A stretch of DNA of 64,000 nucleotides from Siphonodentalium dalli (lineage: Eukaryota > Mollusca > Scaphopoda > Gadilida > Siphonodentaliidae), in NCBI GenBank assembly GCA_032622095.1, contig CP136063.1, forward strand, positions 283,333,426-283,397,425, in the 5' to 3' direction. The translations under genes were made by a program, and so were the position numbers. Positions 21,937 through 34,489 of the stretch are shown here, one piece after another (within the stretch, counting starts at the first letter, position 1; every line of letters starts with the position of its first letter). The notes under the pieces were generated by a model. That model searched no databases, was not told the origin of the DNA, and saw nothing but the letters and a program-made list of their open reading frames with translations.

Positions 21937-22734
21937 ATGGAAATGCTATGATAAAGATAAACGGTTATGGCTGTTTGTTTAACTTATTATTTGAACATTT
22001 CTTATACGGGAGCTACTCTTCAGTGAGCAAAATCACGTTCGACAAAGCGCTATCACTGGCGAAGTTGCTCTCGATAAGTCAAACACAGCTGTGGCTATAG
22101 ATCGCACCAACTGTGTTAGTTCAACCTCAAAGGTGCCAGGACCGGGTCCACACAGTTATGGATTATCACCCCCGAGACGTTTTTCGATATCGGAAATCTC
22201 ATAAATTCATTCGAATCATGTTCTCATAATTAATACATTTGTCTGGAACGAAACGAGACTGCTATTGTGACTGAACACAAATGCTTACTGAGGCTGAATT
22301 TACTCACTACACATAGCATTGTGTGTCAGAAGTATCCAAGTTGCAAAATACATCTAAATGTAAAAAATGATAAAGGTTTTCAGGTTTACCCAATCTTGTT
22401 TCTGTTATATTGAAAAACGGAAGTATGGGAATTTAAATTTCAAAGAATAGTTTGATCCAATACTTGTTTTGATAATAGACTCAAATCGAAGGATATGCAA
22501 TAATACCAACTTTAATTTTCTGTCACTTATTCTCGCTTAAATTGTTTATTTCATATGATTTAATATTGTATGACACATGTATCGAACGAGCTCACCGTGT
22601 GAGTTGATGCGTGACCATGTGCTTGATACTAATTTCATTCTAGTAAAATCGCCGAAAATTTTAAACAAATCGAGGTTACCAATCCATAGAAAAATCGTCT
22701 TAACTACGCACAATTTTGTAAATATTTACTTCTC
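21937..22734. other. No gene or recognised repeat
   Basis: Unique-looking AT-rich sequence. Nothing supportable. Confidence 0.3.
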
Positions 22735-22895
22735 GATTTCGCTATCGAGAGTCACTGTATTTAGTTAATATATAAGAATGACTGTGCTTGTTGTCAATTT
22801 GGATACAATATTTGTAAAAATTACTACTTTGAGTAAGATTTTTCTCCATTTCTATTTGATCACCATACCGGAGTGCTTCACATCACTTTAACATC
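22735..22895 (+). repeat. Dispersed repeat K, copy 1
   Basis: Blocks gagagtcactgtatttagtt, ttactactttgagtaaga and accggagtgcttcacatcac recur inverted at 32175-32340. Confidence 0.6.
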
Positions 22896-23119
22896 AAGTA
22901 TATGGCATGAAACGACAACTATAATTGAAATAACTTATTTTGCTCAAATACTCTTTACGTAAATGCTTATTTGTGTAGAAATACAATCGTTATTTCTTAT
23001 GAATCACACGTTTGCAGCATCACGATGTAGTGTTTTACCAGGTGTTTACTATGTGTTTTACATACTCTAGTGTTAGTCAACTAAACAAGGCCTCTAAATA
23101 TGGTTCTGGTCATTTTAAA

Positions 23120-23497
23120 AATGAGGTTCCATAGGGTGAATTTAGTAACGCTGCTCCGCACAGCCGGCTAGCACAACTAAATTCACACTCAGGGGACCTC
23201 ATTCTGGTTAGGTTTCGTCTCCTCTGAAAAGTATCTTCATTATAAAATTAACAAGTGTTTTAGTTTCTATTTATTTTCATTTCCCTACATCCCCAAATTG
23301 GCAGACGACACAATGAATAATCGAGTTGACAAATGGGTGCACCATATTCACAACCTGATAACTTAAATATATGTCTTTGTCTCCCATGACAGATGAGGCC
23401 ATGCATAATGTGGCCCTCAAGGGATGAATTTAGTGTTGCTGCCCCGCTGTGTGGGGTAGCGTCACTAAATTCACCCTCTGTGGACCTCATTCTGCAA
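23120..23497. repeat. Two related short foldbacks (tgaatttagt...actaaattca)
   Basis: At about 23120-23206 and 23390-23497, gaggtcc-like ends, tgaatttagt and its complement actaaattca flank a GC-rich centre. Both end with ggacctcattctg. The family is repeated within 300 bp. Confidence 0.65.
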
Positions 23498-23559
23498 ATG
23501 ATCAGCACCATATCTTTGGGCCTGACAAAGACACAATTGAGTTGAGCATGTAGAAAATG

Positions 23560-23780
23560 TCTCAACCCTTTCTATACTGAATTGATTCTCCCACTCTGTT
23601 ATAAATGCATACACGTTGGAATGGTCTAATATTCATTGGGAGGGCTGTTCCACAGACAAAACAAAACAAACAGACGACAGATCGGACAGATAACAAAAAG
23701 TTCAGAAGGAGTCCTATTTATTGAGAGAAATGTTCTGATAATGGTCGTTTGTTGAACTTATTATCTGAACCCTAAGGGAT
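23560..23780. repeat. Fragment of repeat related to TIR family L
   Basis: ctttctatactgaattgatt, attcattgggag and gttgaacttattatctgaac share blocks with 32577-32780 and 63100-63170. Confidence 0.45.
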
Positions 23781-23991
23781 GGCAGTTTAAACCATAGTCT
23801 AAACCCGAGATAGAAGGTCTAAGTGACGCAACCAACATCTCCGATTTAACTATTTAGTCCTCATAGGCCGGGACGCCTTGCAATATTTCCACAGTAGCGA
23901 CTCTGAGCTCATCACATCATATCCTCAATAGCGACAGAGAGCAACTCGTCAGATTGTCAGGCACCCCAAAGCGCCGAAATGTGAGCCAGAA

Positions 23992-24070
23992 TGCTCTAAT
24001 GAATTCATCCATGTGACCCGAGTGGGCCAATCAGAATGCTCTAATGAATTCATCCATGTGATCCGAGTGG
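23992..24070 (+). repeat. ~45-bp tandem duplication
   Basis: gaatgctctaatgaattcat followed by ccatgtgacccgagtgg occurs twice in direct succession. Confidence 0.85.
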
Positions 24071-24487
24071 CTGCCAATTACGAACACGCCGGGTATGTTG
24101 ACTCGTTATCTAATAATAATAAAAGTGTAGCGCATATGACGCTTGCTGTGTTAGTTGTATTGGAAAGACATCATCTTCAATTGTATCATCTCGAAATGTT
24201 GGTCATTGACCACGGCTGCAAAATTATATTAACATCAAGTGGTCGGCATTTTATTACGATGTTTGTCTCGAATTACACGTACGACCTGTATACATAGGTA
24301 CAATCATTATGCACCGGTCCAATTGTGCCCTTAATCTATAATGGCCTTAGCCGTCAAACGGCGGTTTAAACCTGGAGGACGGATACATCATCTCCAGTTT
24401 ACACATACACTGGAGGTCCAGCGAATTCGGGTTTATACCGGGTGTGTTTGTGGTCGTTCGGTGGCTATATGATTGGATGAGATGAGC

Positions 24488-24830
24488 GTGCAAACTACCC
24501 AGTTACCAGGCGGACCACAAGGAGGCCGGTACCATGGTTATTGGCACGCCCTCAACTGACGCGAACAAGCGCACGATTATGACAACCCTCGTGCGAGAAT
24601 GAATCAATTGGGACATAACGCCAAACCGCCTCTCCCACATAACAGACGCGCAGTCGATCTAAATTATATACAGCTCCACACATTGAACGGATTGTATAGA
24701 GATTCTAATCCGCGGTCCAGGAAAAAAAGACGGATTCGTCATCTCAGGTCTAGCCTCCCTAAACCGGGTTTAGCTGAACCGTCCAATGATATCGATTCAA
24801 GGTTATAAAACGCAAACAACGTATCACAAT
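24488..24830 (+). repeat. Direct duplicate P, copy 1 (~330 bp)
   Basis: gcaaactacccagttaccag, gggacataacgccaaaccgc and gaacggattgtatag recur in order at 25564-25893. Copies differ by substitutions and small indels. The 69-aa frame in copy 1 is broken in copy 2. Confidence 0.8.
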
Positions 24831-25142
24831 TGACAAAACACTTATCCAGCAAGCACCTGTTGACGTATATTCATAGCCATTTACATAAACCCGTATATGT
24901 TATACATATACTTACAATACATGGTGGCTGACAAACGATGTGTCATAGATACACCATAAATTAAGTTATATTAAGGGACCAGATAAGAACATATGGTTTA
25001 AACTCATAATTTGTTTTAATTTGGCTACCTTTTAGTGATAATATTTTCTAGTAAGTCTAATGCTATACAGAACAATCAATACATACTCTGTAATAATGCA
25101 CCTACCAGTATATATTGTGTTGAAAATTCTTATGACAAATGC

Positions 25143-25257
25143 GTTCCTAGCCGTTTTACTGTTTTCCTTAGTTGACTTTCTAAAAGGCCTTCTTGGTCCA
25201 CCAGCCAGTGCATTACTCTGACTGTTTCTCTGTTATTCTAGTGTGCTAGGTGTGGGG
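25143..25257 (+). repeat. Dispersed repeat N, copy 2
   Basis: Shares tgactttctaaaaggcc and attctagtgtgctaggtgtg with 18102-18225. Confidence 0.65.
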
Positions 25258-25563
25258 TCACTAACCTTGACAGTTCTGCTACTTGGTCAGACACCCACTT
25301 ACCTTATATTGTTACACATAAAACACTTCACATGTGTGAGCGATTCTCGCTTATAAATTTCCAATCCAAGTATGCTCGTCGTTATTATCGATTTTCGCTG
25401 CCAAATAGAACGCGGCGGTCCGCATTAGACAAGTATACGAGTATTTAGCTCGAAGATATAGAGAAACTACCGCTGAACCATTGGTCAGATCTAAACCAGA
25501 GATGACGTATGTGTCACTGAATTTCAGGAAGATACTATCTTATATATGTGATAAACGAGCATG

Positions 25564-25893
25564 TAATCAAACTACCCAGTTACCAGGCGGATCACAAGCA
25601 GGCAGGTAGAATGGTTATTGACGCGCCCTCAAGTATCGCGAATATGTAAGGCTTATAACAACTCTCGTGTGAGAATGAATCAGTTGGGACATAACACAAA
25701 ACCGCCGCTCTCACCTTACATACAATCGAAATTATATACGGCTCCACACACTGAACGGATTGTATAGCAATTTTAAACCGCGATCCAGAAAAGACAGATT
25801 CGTCATATCAGGTCTAGTCTCCCTAAACCAGGTTTAGCTGGACGTCGAATTATATGGTTATCAATTCAGGATTATAGAACGAAAACAAATTAT
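25564..25893 (+). repeat. Direct duplicate P, copy 2
   Basis: Diverged partner of 24488-24830, offset by about 1076 bp. Confidence 0.8.
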
Positions 25894-26059
25894 GGGGAAA
25901 TGGCGACGTAGTTTTAACAGATGACATATGATCTAAAGAGTTGAACCAGGTCCAGGTGTAGCAGTAGTGTCTCTATATTGTCATCTTTTGCGTTTAGCTT
26001 TAAACTGACATATCATTCTACCGTCCAGCGAAACGTGGTTTAGTGACGTTGGACATGAG

Positions 26060-26235
26060 ACGCTTCTTCAAATATCTCCGATATTTCGTTAATAATAATC
26101 GCTATGTAATAGTGTATTTCGTTATTTCGCCGTATTTCCTATTACTATATTTCGCTCTATTTCGCAATTTCGCTGCTTTTCCTATTTCGCTGTTTTTCCT
26201 ATTTCGATTTTTCGTTGTATTTCATATTACGATAA
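26060..26235 (+). repeat. Repeat G copy 2, left part
   Basis: tatttcgttatttcgc runs like those at 21343-21860. Interrupted at cgataa by the Helitron that follows. Confidence 0.75.
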
Positions 26236-26610
26236 TCTATTATATATTTTGGAACTTCTGTCTGTATGTATGTGTGTGTGTATGTATGTGTGTGTGTGTG
26301 CATGTGTTCCGGGAACAATATGGGCGGGTCCAATTTCTCGTGCGACCGTGCCCTTGATCTTGCTCATATACGCTCACATAGGCATGTTTCTGAACCTCAA
26401 CCGATCCGACTCAAATTTGGTATGTAGGCTTACTTTGATCCCGGGAACAATATGAGCGGGTCCAATTTCACGTCCTTGACCTAGCTCAAAACGCTCATAT
26501 AGGCATGTTTCTGGACCGATCGAACAATATTTTTTCTCTCTCCAATACAGACGGAGGCGATCACAAATAAACTCCTAAATAGCCCGGACGAAGTCGGGCA
26601 CAGCAGCTAG
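26236..26610 (+). mobile_element. Non-autonomous Helitron (375 bp) with exact ends
   Basis: Starts TCTATTATATATTTTGG and ends with hairpin gcccggacgaagtcgggc (26582-26599), seven bases, then CTAG (26607-26610). It lies between A (26235) and T (26611), as Helitrons do, with no target duplication. Joining the flanks gives cgataattccctatacttcg, which aligns base for base with cgataattcgctatatttga in the uninterrupted repeat G copy near 21680. Inside are a (TG)n tract (26270-26302) and two direct copies of gggaacaatatg(g/a)gcgggtcc. No Rep/helicase is encoded. Confidence 0.88.
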
Positions 26611-26760
26611 TTCCCTATACTTCGCATATCATGGGATATGGGATTATAGGATATCCTATATTCTGATAAATAATCGAACATCCCGTGTCACGTGTTACTG
26701 AGATTAAGTATTATCAGAATCAGATACCTCATCGCTAACACCGATTGCATATTGTTTGCT
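26611..26760 (+). repeat. Repeat G copy 2, right part
   Basis: tcatgggatatgggattata and aatcgaacatcccgtg continue the repeat G sequence after the Helitron. Confidence 0.7.
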
Positions 26761-27218
26761 ATAAATCCTTGGAGTATTGTCTGGATGGGCTATCACAATA
26801 CCAAAAGAACAACGGAATCTCAAAACCCACACCGAGGTAAAAAGTGAAACATTTGTACGGACAGATCAACGGACCAATCGTCGACTCTGAGTCCAAACTC
26901 CAGGCAGAGTTATCTCCCATCGCTCTGCTGAGATACTACTGCCATAAGGACATTTGGTAAAGATTTCGTACGTGTTCTTAGTTCTTATGTTTTATGATTA
27001 AAATTGTCGATGTCTGGCTCAGTTCATATTGTTCTTATCAATACAAAAAGAATTACCATTATTGCAAACTTTTGGTGGTCAAAATAAGACAATAGGTGAC
27101 AAAATATAGTTCCCACGATATGTAAAAATAGATGTAAAGTACCACAAAGTACCACCCATGTGGCAGTGCTATATCGCAGTGATAACGTAGAGGGCGCTGC
27201 ATGGGTTTTGTTCTGGGT

Positions 27219-27398
27219 CCCCGAACCTCCTCAGATTTTACGTCATAAATTACGTTAGTCGTTACCCGAACCTCCTCAGATTGTTCGTCATAAATTACGT
27301 TAGTCGTTACCCGAACCTCCTCAGATTTTACGTCATAAATTACGTTAGTCGTTACCCGAACCTCCTCAGATTTTACGTCATAAATTGCGTTAGTTGTA
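27219..27398 (+). repeat. 45-bp minisatellite (4 units)
   Basis: The unit is acccgaacctcctcagattt followed by tacgtcataaattacgttag and tcgtt. Four copies with few substitutions. Each holds tacgtcat, close to a CRE-type half site. Confidence 0.92.
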
Positions 27399-27570
27399 AG
27401 ATGTTCAATAACATGACAAAAAAATGTGTTCGAAGTCGAAATAGCTAATAGACTTCTGACACTTCTATAAAGGTTCTCAGAGTATACAGTACAGTTGCTA
27501 TACAGTTATGTCGTGCAAGTAATCAGAGAACTACACGTATGTTTCACCCGGAAGGTGACACAACGAGCAA

Positions 27571-27943
27571 CCAACCCTTTACCCAACAAACCGGCCAAAA
27601 CCGGCCAAATAAAGCTTCAACAGCCTAAAATATCTTCGGTCTGTCTCAATAAAACCATACAAATATGGATATCATTGGAACCGGCTCATTGACCACATTG
27701 TGATGGTTACAGTTATGCCCTGTGCCAATGCATTCTCTTATATATGCGAGTCGACCATAGGTCGCCTCGCATTTATATAAGAGAATGCATTGACCATTTT
27801 TTCTTACATTCTTTAACAATTTTATCATTTTTAATATGTGTTAAGCCAACGCATTTTCTTATATATGCGAGACGACCTATGGTCGACTCGCATATATAAG
27901 AGAATGCATTGGCACAGGGCCCTTCTGTTGGGTAAAGGGTTAA
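27571..27943 (+). mobile_element. Family A hairpin MITE, copy A2
   Basis: The right end is gttgggtaaagggttaa. The left TTAA has decayed to CCAA before ccctttacccaacaaaccgg. Hairpins at 27725-27792 (with an extra TA step in one arm) and 27846-27912. The spacer is shortened relative to A3. Confidence 0.85.
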
Positions 27944-27969
27944 GGACTAGAGCAGGAACTAGTAGCATG

Positions 27970-28420
27970 TACTCATTCGAACTTCCAAATTTTGTCAACG
28001 GAATTTGGAGGGAGGTATAAGATAGGTTGACAAATACACGATATATTGATATAATTCATATGCTCTGAAAAATACTTGTCATGGTCATACCCATTTTTCA
28101 TATGTGTTTAGTTGTTCCAACAGAAGTTAAAACTACGCTCTTTATGTCTACCATATCTTGAATAGATTAACACTGAACGTTCCATACAGTGCACATGGCT
28201 GTGGTTTGTTTGGGATCCAACACAATGTTTAAAGTTGAATGTTTATGAATTCAATGCGTCTTTCTGGGACAATAATACCAGGAGAAAATTAATTTAGGTA
28301 TTTATCGTCCAATTTCGATACCGGGAAACTATCAAAAGTGAATATGAGGTGTATTTTGGAGCGCAAACCGCCATGTCGCTTTCAAAAAACGGACAGTAAA
28401 CTACCGGTACTAATTTGCCA
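27970..28420 (+). repeat. Dispersed repeat J, copy 1
   Basis: Blocks cattcgaacttccaaatttt, gaggtgtattttgga and gcaaaccgccatgt recur inverted at 31760-32185. Confidence 0.6.
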
Positions 28421-29225
28421 TAATTAGTCGTAATAATTACTGGTCGTATTGACCAAAAAATACTTTATTTGTTCCGAAAAACTCAGAAGTTTTCTATAAC
28501 ATTCTGACCAAAGTTGCCATTCGGATGATCGTGGAATACACCAGTCCATTCAGCTAGAAGAATCCTCCGACTGGCAACTTTTGCCAGAATGTTAGAGCAA
28601 ACAATTGTGAGTTTGGACACAACTATAAGCTAGTTTGAAAAATAGTGTAGCATAGAAATGCCAAAATACTATGTACTATGTCAAATCCTAATGCATTACC
28701 CTTCCTCGTTTCTGGTCGCGTCTGGCCATTTTGAATGCGTGATACTCATCAACTCGAAACCATGTGATTGCCCACCGTGATATTAGAAGACATGATATGT
28801 ACTATGTAACACGACTCGATGTGATGAGAAACCCCGCAAAGTGTTCTTCGACCAAAGCTATACTAACTGTCAGCATCTTTCGACATAATAAGGTTGTTCG
28901 TTTAATATAGTCGTCTGTCGACATAATAAGGTTATTCGTTTAATATGGTCGTCTGGCTTGAGATCAATGTCATGTTGTGGTTATTTAGCAAGGAATAAAT
29001 TACCTTTGTGCGGATATTACTCACAAACGAGGAGCGATTAGCGAGGTCAATATCAAGATTTCTGCCCTCAGGTCTCATGCTAAGGGGAAAGCATTTATGT
29101 GTTAGCCATGGTTTTCATTCACCGACGTCATTGTCGCAAATGTCAAGGATTTGCACAAGTAAATCGACGAACATAAACCTTCGTACGCGTTTTATGAATC
29201 ACAATCAATCGAATCAAAGCGCCCC
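28421..29225. other. No gene; short local duplications only
   Basis: cgacataataaggtt(g/a)ttcg is duplicated at about 28880 and 28919. An inverted pair (acattctgaccaaagttgcc, with its complement in ggcaacttttgccagaatgt) forms a foldback at 28499-28591. Confidence 0.5.
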
Positions 29226-29315
29226 TTAATCCCATCATGACTAGAGCTTCCTGAAATTTAGCGAAAACCCTGTTCCAATGCATTCTCTTGTATATGCGAG
29301 TCTCCCATATGGACA
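29226..29315 (+). mobile_element. Family C MITE, left-end fragment
   Basis: ttaatcccatcatgactaga is followed by the first arm of the hairpin core (ccaatgcattctcttgtata) and the gagtctcccatatgg loop. The remainder is missing. Confidence 0.6.
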
Positions 29316-29339
29316 CAAAGTGAAAGCATGACAATTACA

Positions 29340-29472
29340 TGCTATTTACACGATATTTATAATTGGTATAAGAACAAATTTTCGATAATATAATGTGCTT
29401 TCTGTTTATGGCGGTTTCAACGGATGTGACTATTTTAACAGAAATCCACACAGCTAAACGCTTACCGTATCT
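29340..29472 (+). mobile_element. Family E partial end
   Basis: tttctgtttatggcggtttc and the end cttaccgtatctttaa match the right ends of E5-E7. It abuts the complete E4, sharing its TTAA. Confidence 0.55.
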
Positions 29473-29916
29473 TTAAAGGCACGGGCGGTGTTCGTTGCAT
29501 AAATATTCATATTTGTTCAAATCGCCATCAACAGAAGGAGTATTAAAATATATATAATTTTGTTCATATGACAAACATAATCAGCTCGTAAATAGTATAT
29601 TGTCGTCAAGACGCATGACGGTGTATGATATAAACGTTCTTTATTATTTCCATATCAGGAAAACAGTAACAAATAACGCTCTTTATGTTTACCATATCCG
29701 GATCTAAACAAAAGCCAGGTTCTGTAACGTTTTTTTGCTTTTGTTTACATAACAAAGGGAAAATAATTTGACAATAATATACTGTTTATGCCATATTTCT
29801 GATTGGTATTAGAATAAGTCTGTCTTTATTTTACTGTTCTTTCTGTTTATGGCGGTTTTTGACGGTGGTGAATATTGTAACAGCATACCCACCGCCAACG
29901 ACGCCCGTATCTTTAA
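29473..29916 (+). mobile_element. Family E TIR element, copy E4
   Basis: The ends are ttaaaggcacgggcggtgtt and cgacgcccgtatctttaa. The interior motifs aacgctctttatgtttacc and gcttttgtttacataac are shared with the family. Confidence 0.78.
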
Positions 29917-30929
29917 AGAACCACAGTACGATTGTATACACCATATTAGTCAATATTAGTTAAGTATTAGCTAACCAGGCATCGAGAAAATACACACAAA
30001 ACATCTATTAGTTTTGCGTTGAATATGAGTACAAAACATATACGAGAACGCTCTTTATTAGCAACCGTTTTTGGCTGAGGGAACATGTACGCACTTTATT
30101 ATGGAAGATCGTTGGATTTTGTCTGGGCTCATCTGGGCTGACAATATTAAAAACGTCTTACTTCGTCTTTTGGAGGTTGACATTTGGCCATCAAAATCTC
30201 ATATTAATGGGCTGACGGGTCCGATCTAGGTATATGTGTTCTGGTATAGAAAACGTACAGATGAATGCTGTATTGTGTTAAACTGTGGTCACAAATAACT
30301 CCACCACAAGACATCGAGGATAGCAATATGGCATAAAATCGAAATGTCACATCTCCGGCATCTATCCAAAAGCTAGAACGATGAGATCTTTCACACTGTT
30401 TTCTTCGTATCGAACAGCACCGTGCGAGCAGTGTGGCACAACACCGCACAAGAGACAGCTATAGGTAGTACGAGACATAAAAGTGTCATCCGCGACACGA
30501 TTGGTCGATGGTTGTCGCTAATTGATGTCATTGATTAGCCAACAAAATGGATCAAAATTACAACAAATTACACACAGGCAGTCTACTCGTGTCACAAGAA
30601 ACCAATATTATACTGGGTTCGGTCAATTATCTTCACGTGGAATACTCATTGCGCGAAGGACTCGCCGTTTGCGAGATAGACACATAGCATTCCCGTCGAG
30701 CCTTCTTATAGTTGGTTTATCCGCTTTATTGGGGTTTCAATGAATCGTTATGTTGTTTTTAAAAATGTCCCATCGGATTTGACACCAGATTGATAAAAAC
30801 TTAGTCATTAGCTTTATCAGAGTTATTCTGGTTTCACTGGAATCTTAAAGTTCTGCAATTTAACTGCGTTGTTTTGATAGATGGCCCACCAGTCTGGTCA
30901 CTAGACTAATACAAACTTGCTAGTTCATG
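29917..30929. other. No gene or recognised repeat
   Basis: An isolated gaacgctctttattagcaac near 30047 resembles a motif inside family E. Otherwise nothing was recognised. Confidence 0.3.
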
Positions 30930-31432
30930 TTAAAGGCACGTGATGCCTTAATTGTCGAAAATATTCATATTTGTTCCAAACACCGTAAACAGAAAAACAT
31001 TAAAACGCATACAGTTTCGTTCATATATACCATGACCATCGCGTAAACAGCATGTTATCATAAATACCTACTATATTTTACCTAAGCAAGAGTCTGATTT
31101 GGGTTACAGAGGACAGCACATTGCTACTGGCTAATCACACACAAATGGCATAAACGCTCTTTATTAGTTCCATATTAGGAATTCACCAACAAAGAACGCT
31201 CTTTATGTTTACCATCATAATATAAACAAACACCAGAAAAGTAACTTTTTATGCTTTTGTTTACATAACAATGGTTAAACATATGAGAATAACATACTGT
31301 TTGTGCGATATTTCTTATTTATATACGGACAAAGTCGGTCTACATTTTGATTTTCTTTCTGTTTGTGGCGGTTTTTGACGGGTGGAAATATTTTCACAGG
31401 ATACCCACCGCCAAGGCCAACCGTACCTTTAA
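30930..31432 (+). mobile_element. Family E TIR element, copy E5
   Basis: TTAA-bounded with ends ttaaaggcacgtgatgcctt and aaggccaaccgtacctttaa. Same subfamily as E1, inverted. Confidence 0.75.
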
Positions 31433-31759
31433 AGCCCAACAAGTGCAAATACGCATATAATCGACCCATAATGTGAAATAGGTACATATATAAAGTGATT
31501 AAATGATTCTGAAATAAGCAGATAATGGGAGTCATAGCCGTTATTTCGTTTTATGGCACGGACCGCAGTGAAAACACATGTTAAAGAGCGTAGACCTGAA
31601 CAGTCGTGGGCTGGCTTATGTGTGACATTGTCCGCACATAAACTGCTTAGAATCGCCTCATTTTCAGCACATTATCGACTCAAAATTAAGCGATTTTAAT
31701 CAGATTATCTACCTAAATCAATTTCTTTATAAGCAGATATATGTGCGGATTTTCGGCAG
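31433..31759 (-). repeat. Dispersed repeat F, copy 4
   Basis: cgttttatggcacggaccgc and ctgcttagaatcgcctcatt match copies near 11 kb and 47.8 kb (inverted). Confidence 0.6.
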
Positions 31760-32185
31760 ATTTATCAGTCTGTAAAGCCACATGGCGGTTTGCAATCCAA
31801 AATACACCTAATAATATTTTCTTTTGAATTGTTCCCATTATCAAAATAGGTCGATAAATACTTGAACTACGTTTACACGAGCATTATATGTCACCGAACA
31901 CGATATTTGGGTCACAAACAAAAAACTACCATTTGCACGACATGGAACAGAAAAGAGCGTCCGTGTTAGTCTATTCCTGATATGGCAGATATAAAAAGCG
32001 TTTGTTTCACTAATGTGCAACTAATTGTAAAGAGCTGGAAAATAGCTGTTACCATGGACATTATTTTTCAGAGCATATGAAGCCGGTGTACCAATATGTC
32101 GGTCTAATTGTCAACCTAGCTTATACCTCATTTCAAATTTCGTAGACGTAATTTGGAAGCTCGAATAAGCCATGTCCGTTTAAAG
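31760..32185 (-). repeat. Dispersed repeat J, copy 2
   Basis: Inverted relative to 27970-28420. Includes aaaagagcgtccgtgttagt, also seen near 33845. Confidence 0.6.
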
Positions 32186-32340
32186 TGATGTGAAACACTC
32201 CGGTATTGTGACCAAATGGAAATGAAGAATAATCTTGTTCAAAGTAGTAATTTTTAGAAATATTATATTCAAATGGACAACACACACTGTCATTCTTATA
32301 TATTAATTAAATGCAGTGACTCTAGGTGGCGAAATCGTTT
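32175..32340 (-). repeat. Dispersed repeat K, copy 2
   Basis: aagtgatgtgaaacactccg and gcagtgactctaggtggcga are the inverted counterpart of 22735-22895. Confidence 0.6.
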
Positions 32341-32491
32341 TCGATAGATTATCGCCGATAGATGCGTCCCGAATCGAGTAGTAAATATTTACAATTCAGC
32401 GTTGTTCAGCCGATGTTTTCTATGGAGTGGTACGGTCGATTTTCTTCAGATTTTCTGAGACATTAGCATAATCTTACATCCCTCCAGTTGG

Positions 32492-32858
32492 CATAGCGCC
32501 CGAGTTCTATCTTATCAGTTTCATGCACCCGAACAAGTACTTAATATGTCTTTAACGCATACCGGATAAATTAAACTGGACCATTTCTTTACTGAACACT
32601 CATTGACGAGTAGAGCCCTTAGGAAATGTTCACATAATCGACCATAGGTCGTCTCTTGAACTTATTATCTGAACATTTCCTACCAATGAATATGAATAAT
32701 TCTGCTCTTGTATTATCAATGTTATCTAAACACACCTCCAGATGAATAATAGACCAATCCAATGTGTACATTTATAACTGAGTGGGAGAATCCATTTAAA
32801 GACATATTAAGTACTTGTTCGGGGCGTGAAACTGATAAGATATAAATCGGGCGCTATG
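32492..32858. mobile_element. TIR element, family L (~65-bp TIRs)
   Basis: catagcgcccgagttctatc then ttatcagtttcatgc then acttaatatgtctttaa pairs with ttaaagacatattaagt, then gtgaaactgataagat, then cgggcgctatg. 367 bp, no coding sequence, target duplication unclear. Confidence 0.75.
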
Positions 32859-34489
32859 GTGATTGTTACGGTGTTCCAGGCGATATAATCTACCGTAGTA
32901 CCTACTTTCACGATTGTTTACGGAAAGAAGACCACAATATGTCAATAGATGCCATCCGTATAAATCGTAACAGAGTTAAAACGATGACTCTATATACATA
33001 GGGCGCCTCGCATATATAAGAGAATACATTGGCCTAACAATATTTACCTTGACCTCGTAAGCCAGTGCGTTTTCTTGTTTTTTTATTTTGTTTAAACCGC
33101 TTTTTTTTTACATAATTAATATCTCTCATATTGTGACGGTTTCCAACACCTCTCCATACTGTACATAACGGCCCACCACACTGACCCACTTTAATCCAAC
33201 TGTAATTATATGTCAATTATATCGATCTCTCCTATACTTGGAGGTAATAAAGATATCTCTATGGTACTTGATTACACAAGCCTACCCTTATTCCATTCAA
33301 TAAACCCATTCTATAAATTGTGATAAGCAACATTCGTTGCATAACAGGAAATAGTGCTAAAATGTATTATTGTTGTGTAAACGTGACCTTTGACTTCCAG
33401 TTTGTGGTTAAATTTGTATGCTACGTCTCAAAATATTATGGCTTCCAATATTTGTTTCAACAAACTCCAATGAAGAGTTTGAAAAGTTATTTAATTAAAT
33501 TTACGCCATTACATACGTCAAAGAACCTTTATTTATCTGGGAATATTTATTTACGCGGGCAAACAACGCATAGTTACGCGAAATGTCATATCGCATGCCT
33601 TATAGAAGCCGATGTTAGTTTCACGTCCCATTTGTTGATTTAAGTATGTTTTATCGAGGTTTTTGGATCATGTAATAAATAGAATGTACGACTCCTCCCA
33701 GTTTACAACATTTACAAACTTGTCCAGTAAGTTAGGTATAGACTGTTTTCCTTCAAATTGATAGTTTGAGATTTTTGTTTAATTCACGAATGGGGCGTCC
33801 AGGAAATTTAGATATATCGGGTCCCGACTTTCTGTCAGCAGAGAAAAATAAAGAGCGTTCCTTGTTAGTCTGTTCCTGATATGATATAGAACGTTCCTTG
33901 TTACTCTATTCCTGATATGATGTAGAGCGTTTGTCTCACTTCTGTGCGAAGCATGGGAAACGGTTAGAAATTTCTTTGACTTTGACAAGTTTGTTCGGGG
34001 TATATCAAGTCTGTATATCGGTATTTCGTGTATTTATCGACCTTACCTAAATTACATAGACACAAGTTCATATGAGCCAAGAACTTTTAATGGCAAACAT
34101 GTAGGTACAGCTTGAATTTGAACGGATGTACTCGTGTGCGCACATCGACAAGACATTGCTAGTCTTCTTAAAATGGAGTGCATTCCAACACATTGTGTTG
34201 GTTATATCTAAAGCAACTGACATAAGTGTAACGTCAATGTGAAGACAATGGGGTATTTACATTCCTAATATAATCGATAGTTAACGCCCGCATGCTTATA
34301 TGAACGAAGAAAGGATATACTTATCTATGGGATGCTTTTAATACTGGAAAACTCTTGTACATTTGTGATACAAATCGTGTAGTGCAGACTTTGGTTTATT
34401 TTGTTGTTAGGTCGTTAACGCGTTAGACCGACATATTAACCCGTCCAGCAACGGAGCTGCATGGTTCTCTTCTCGCAGCCAATACGCCA
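32859..34489. other. No gene; fragments of family C and of an agagcgttc repeat
   Basis: 33003-33077 carries a hairpin-core right arm (cctcgcatatataagagaat) followed by the family C spacer tatttaccttgacctcgtaa. 33840-33930 has two copies of gttccttgtta(g/c)tct(g/a)ttcctg. The remainder shows nothing. Confidence 0.5.
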
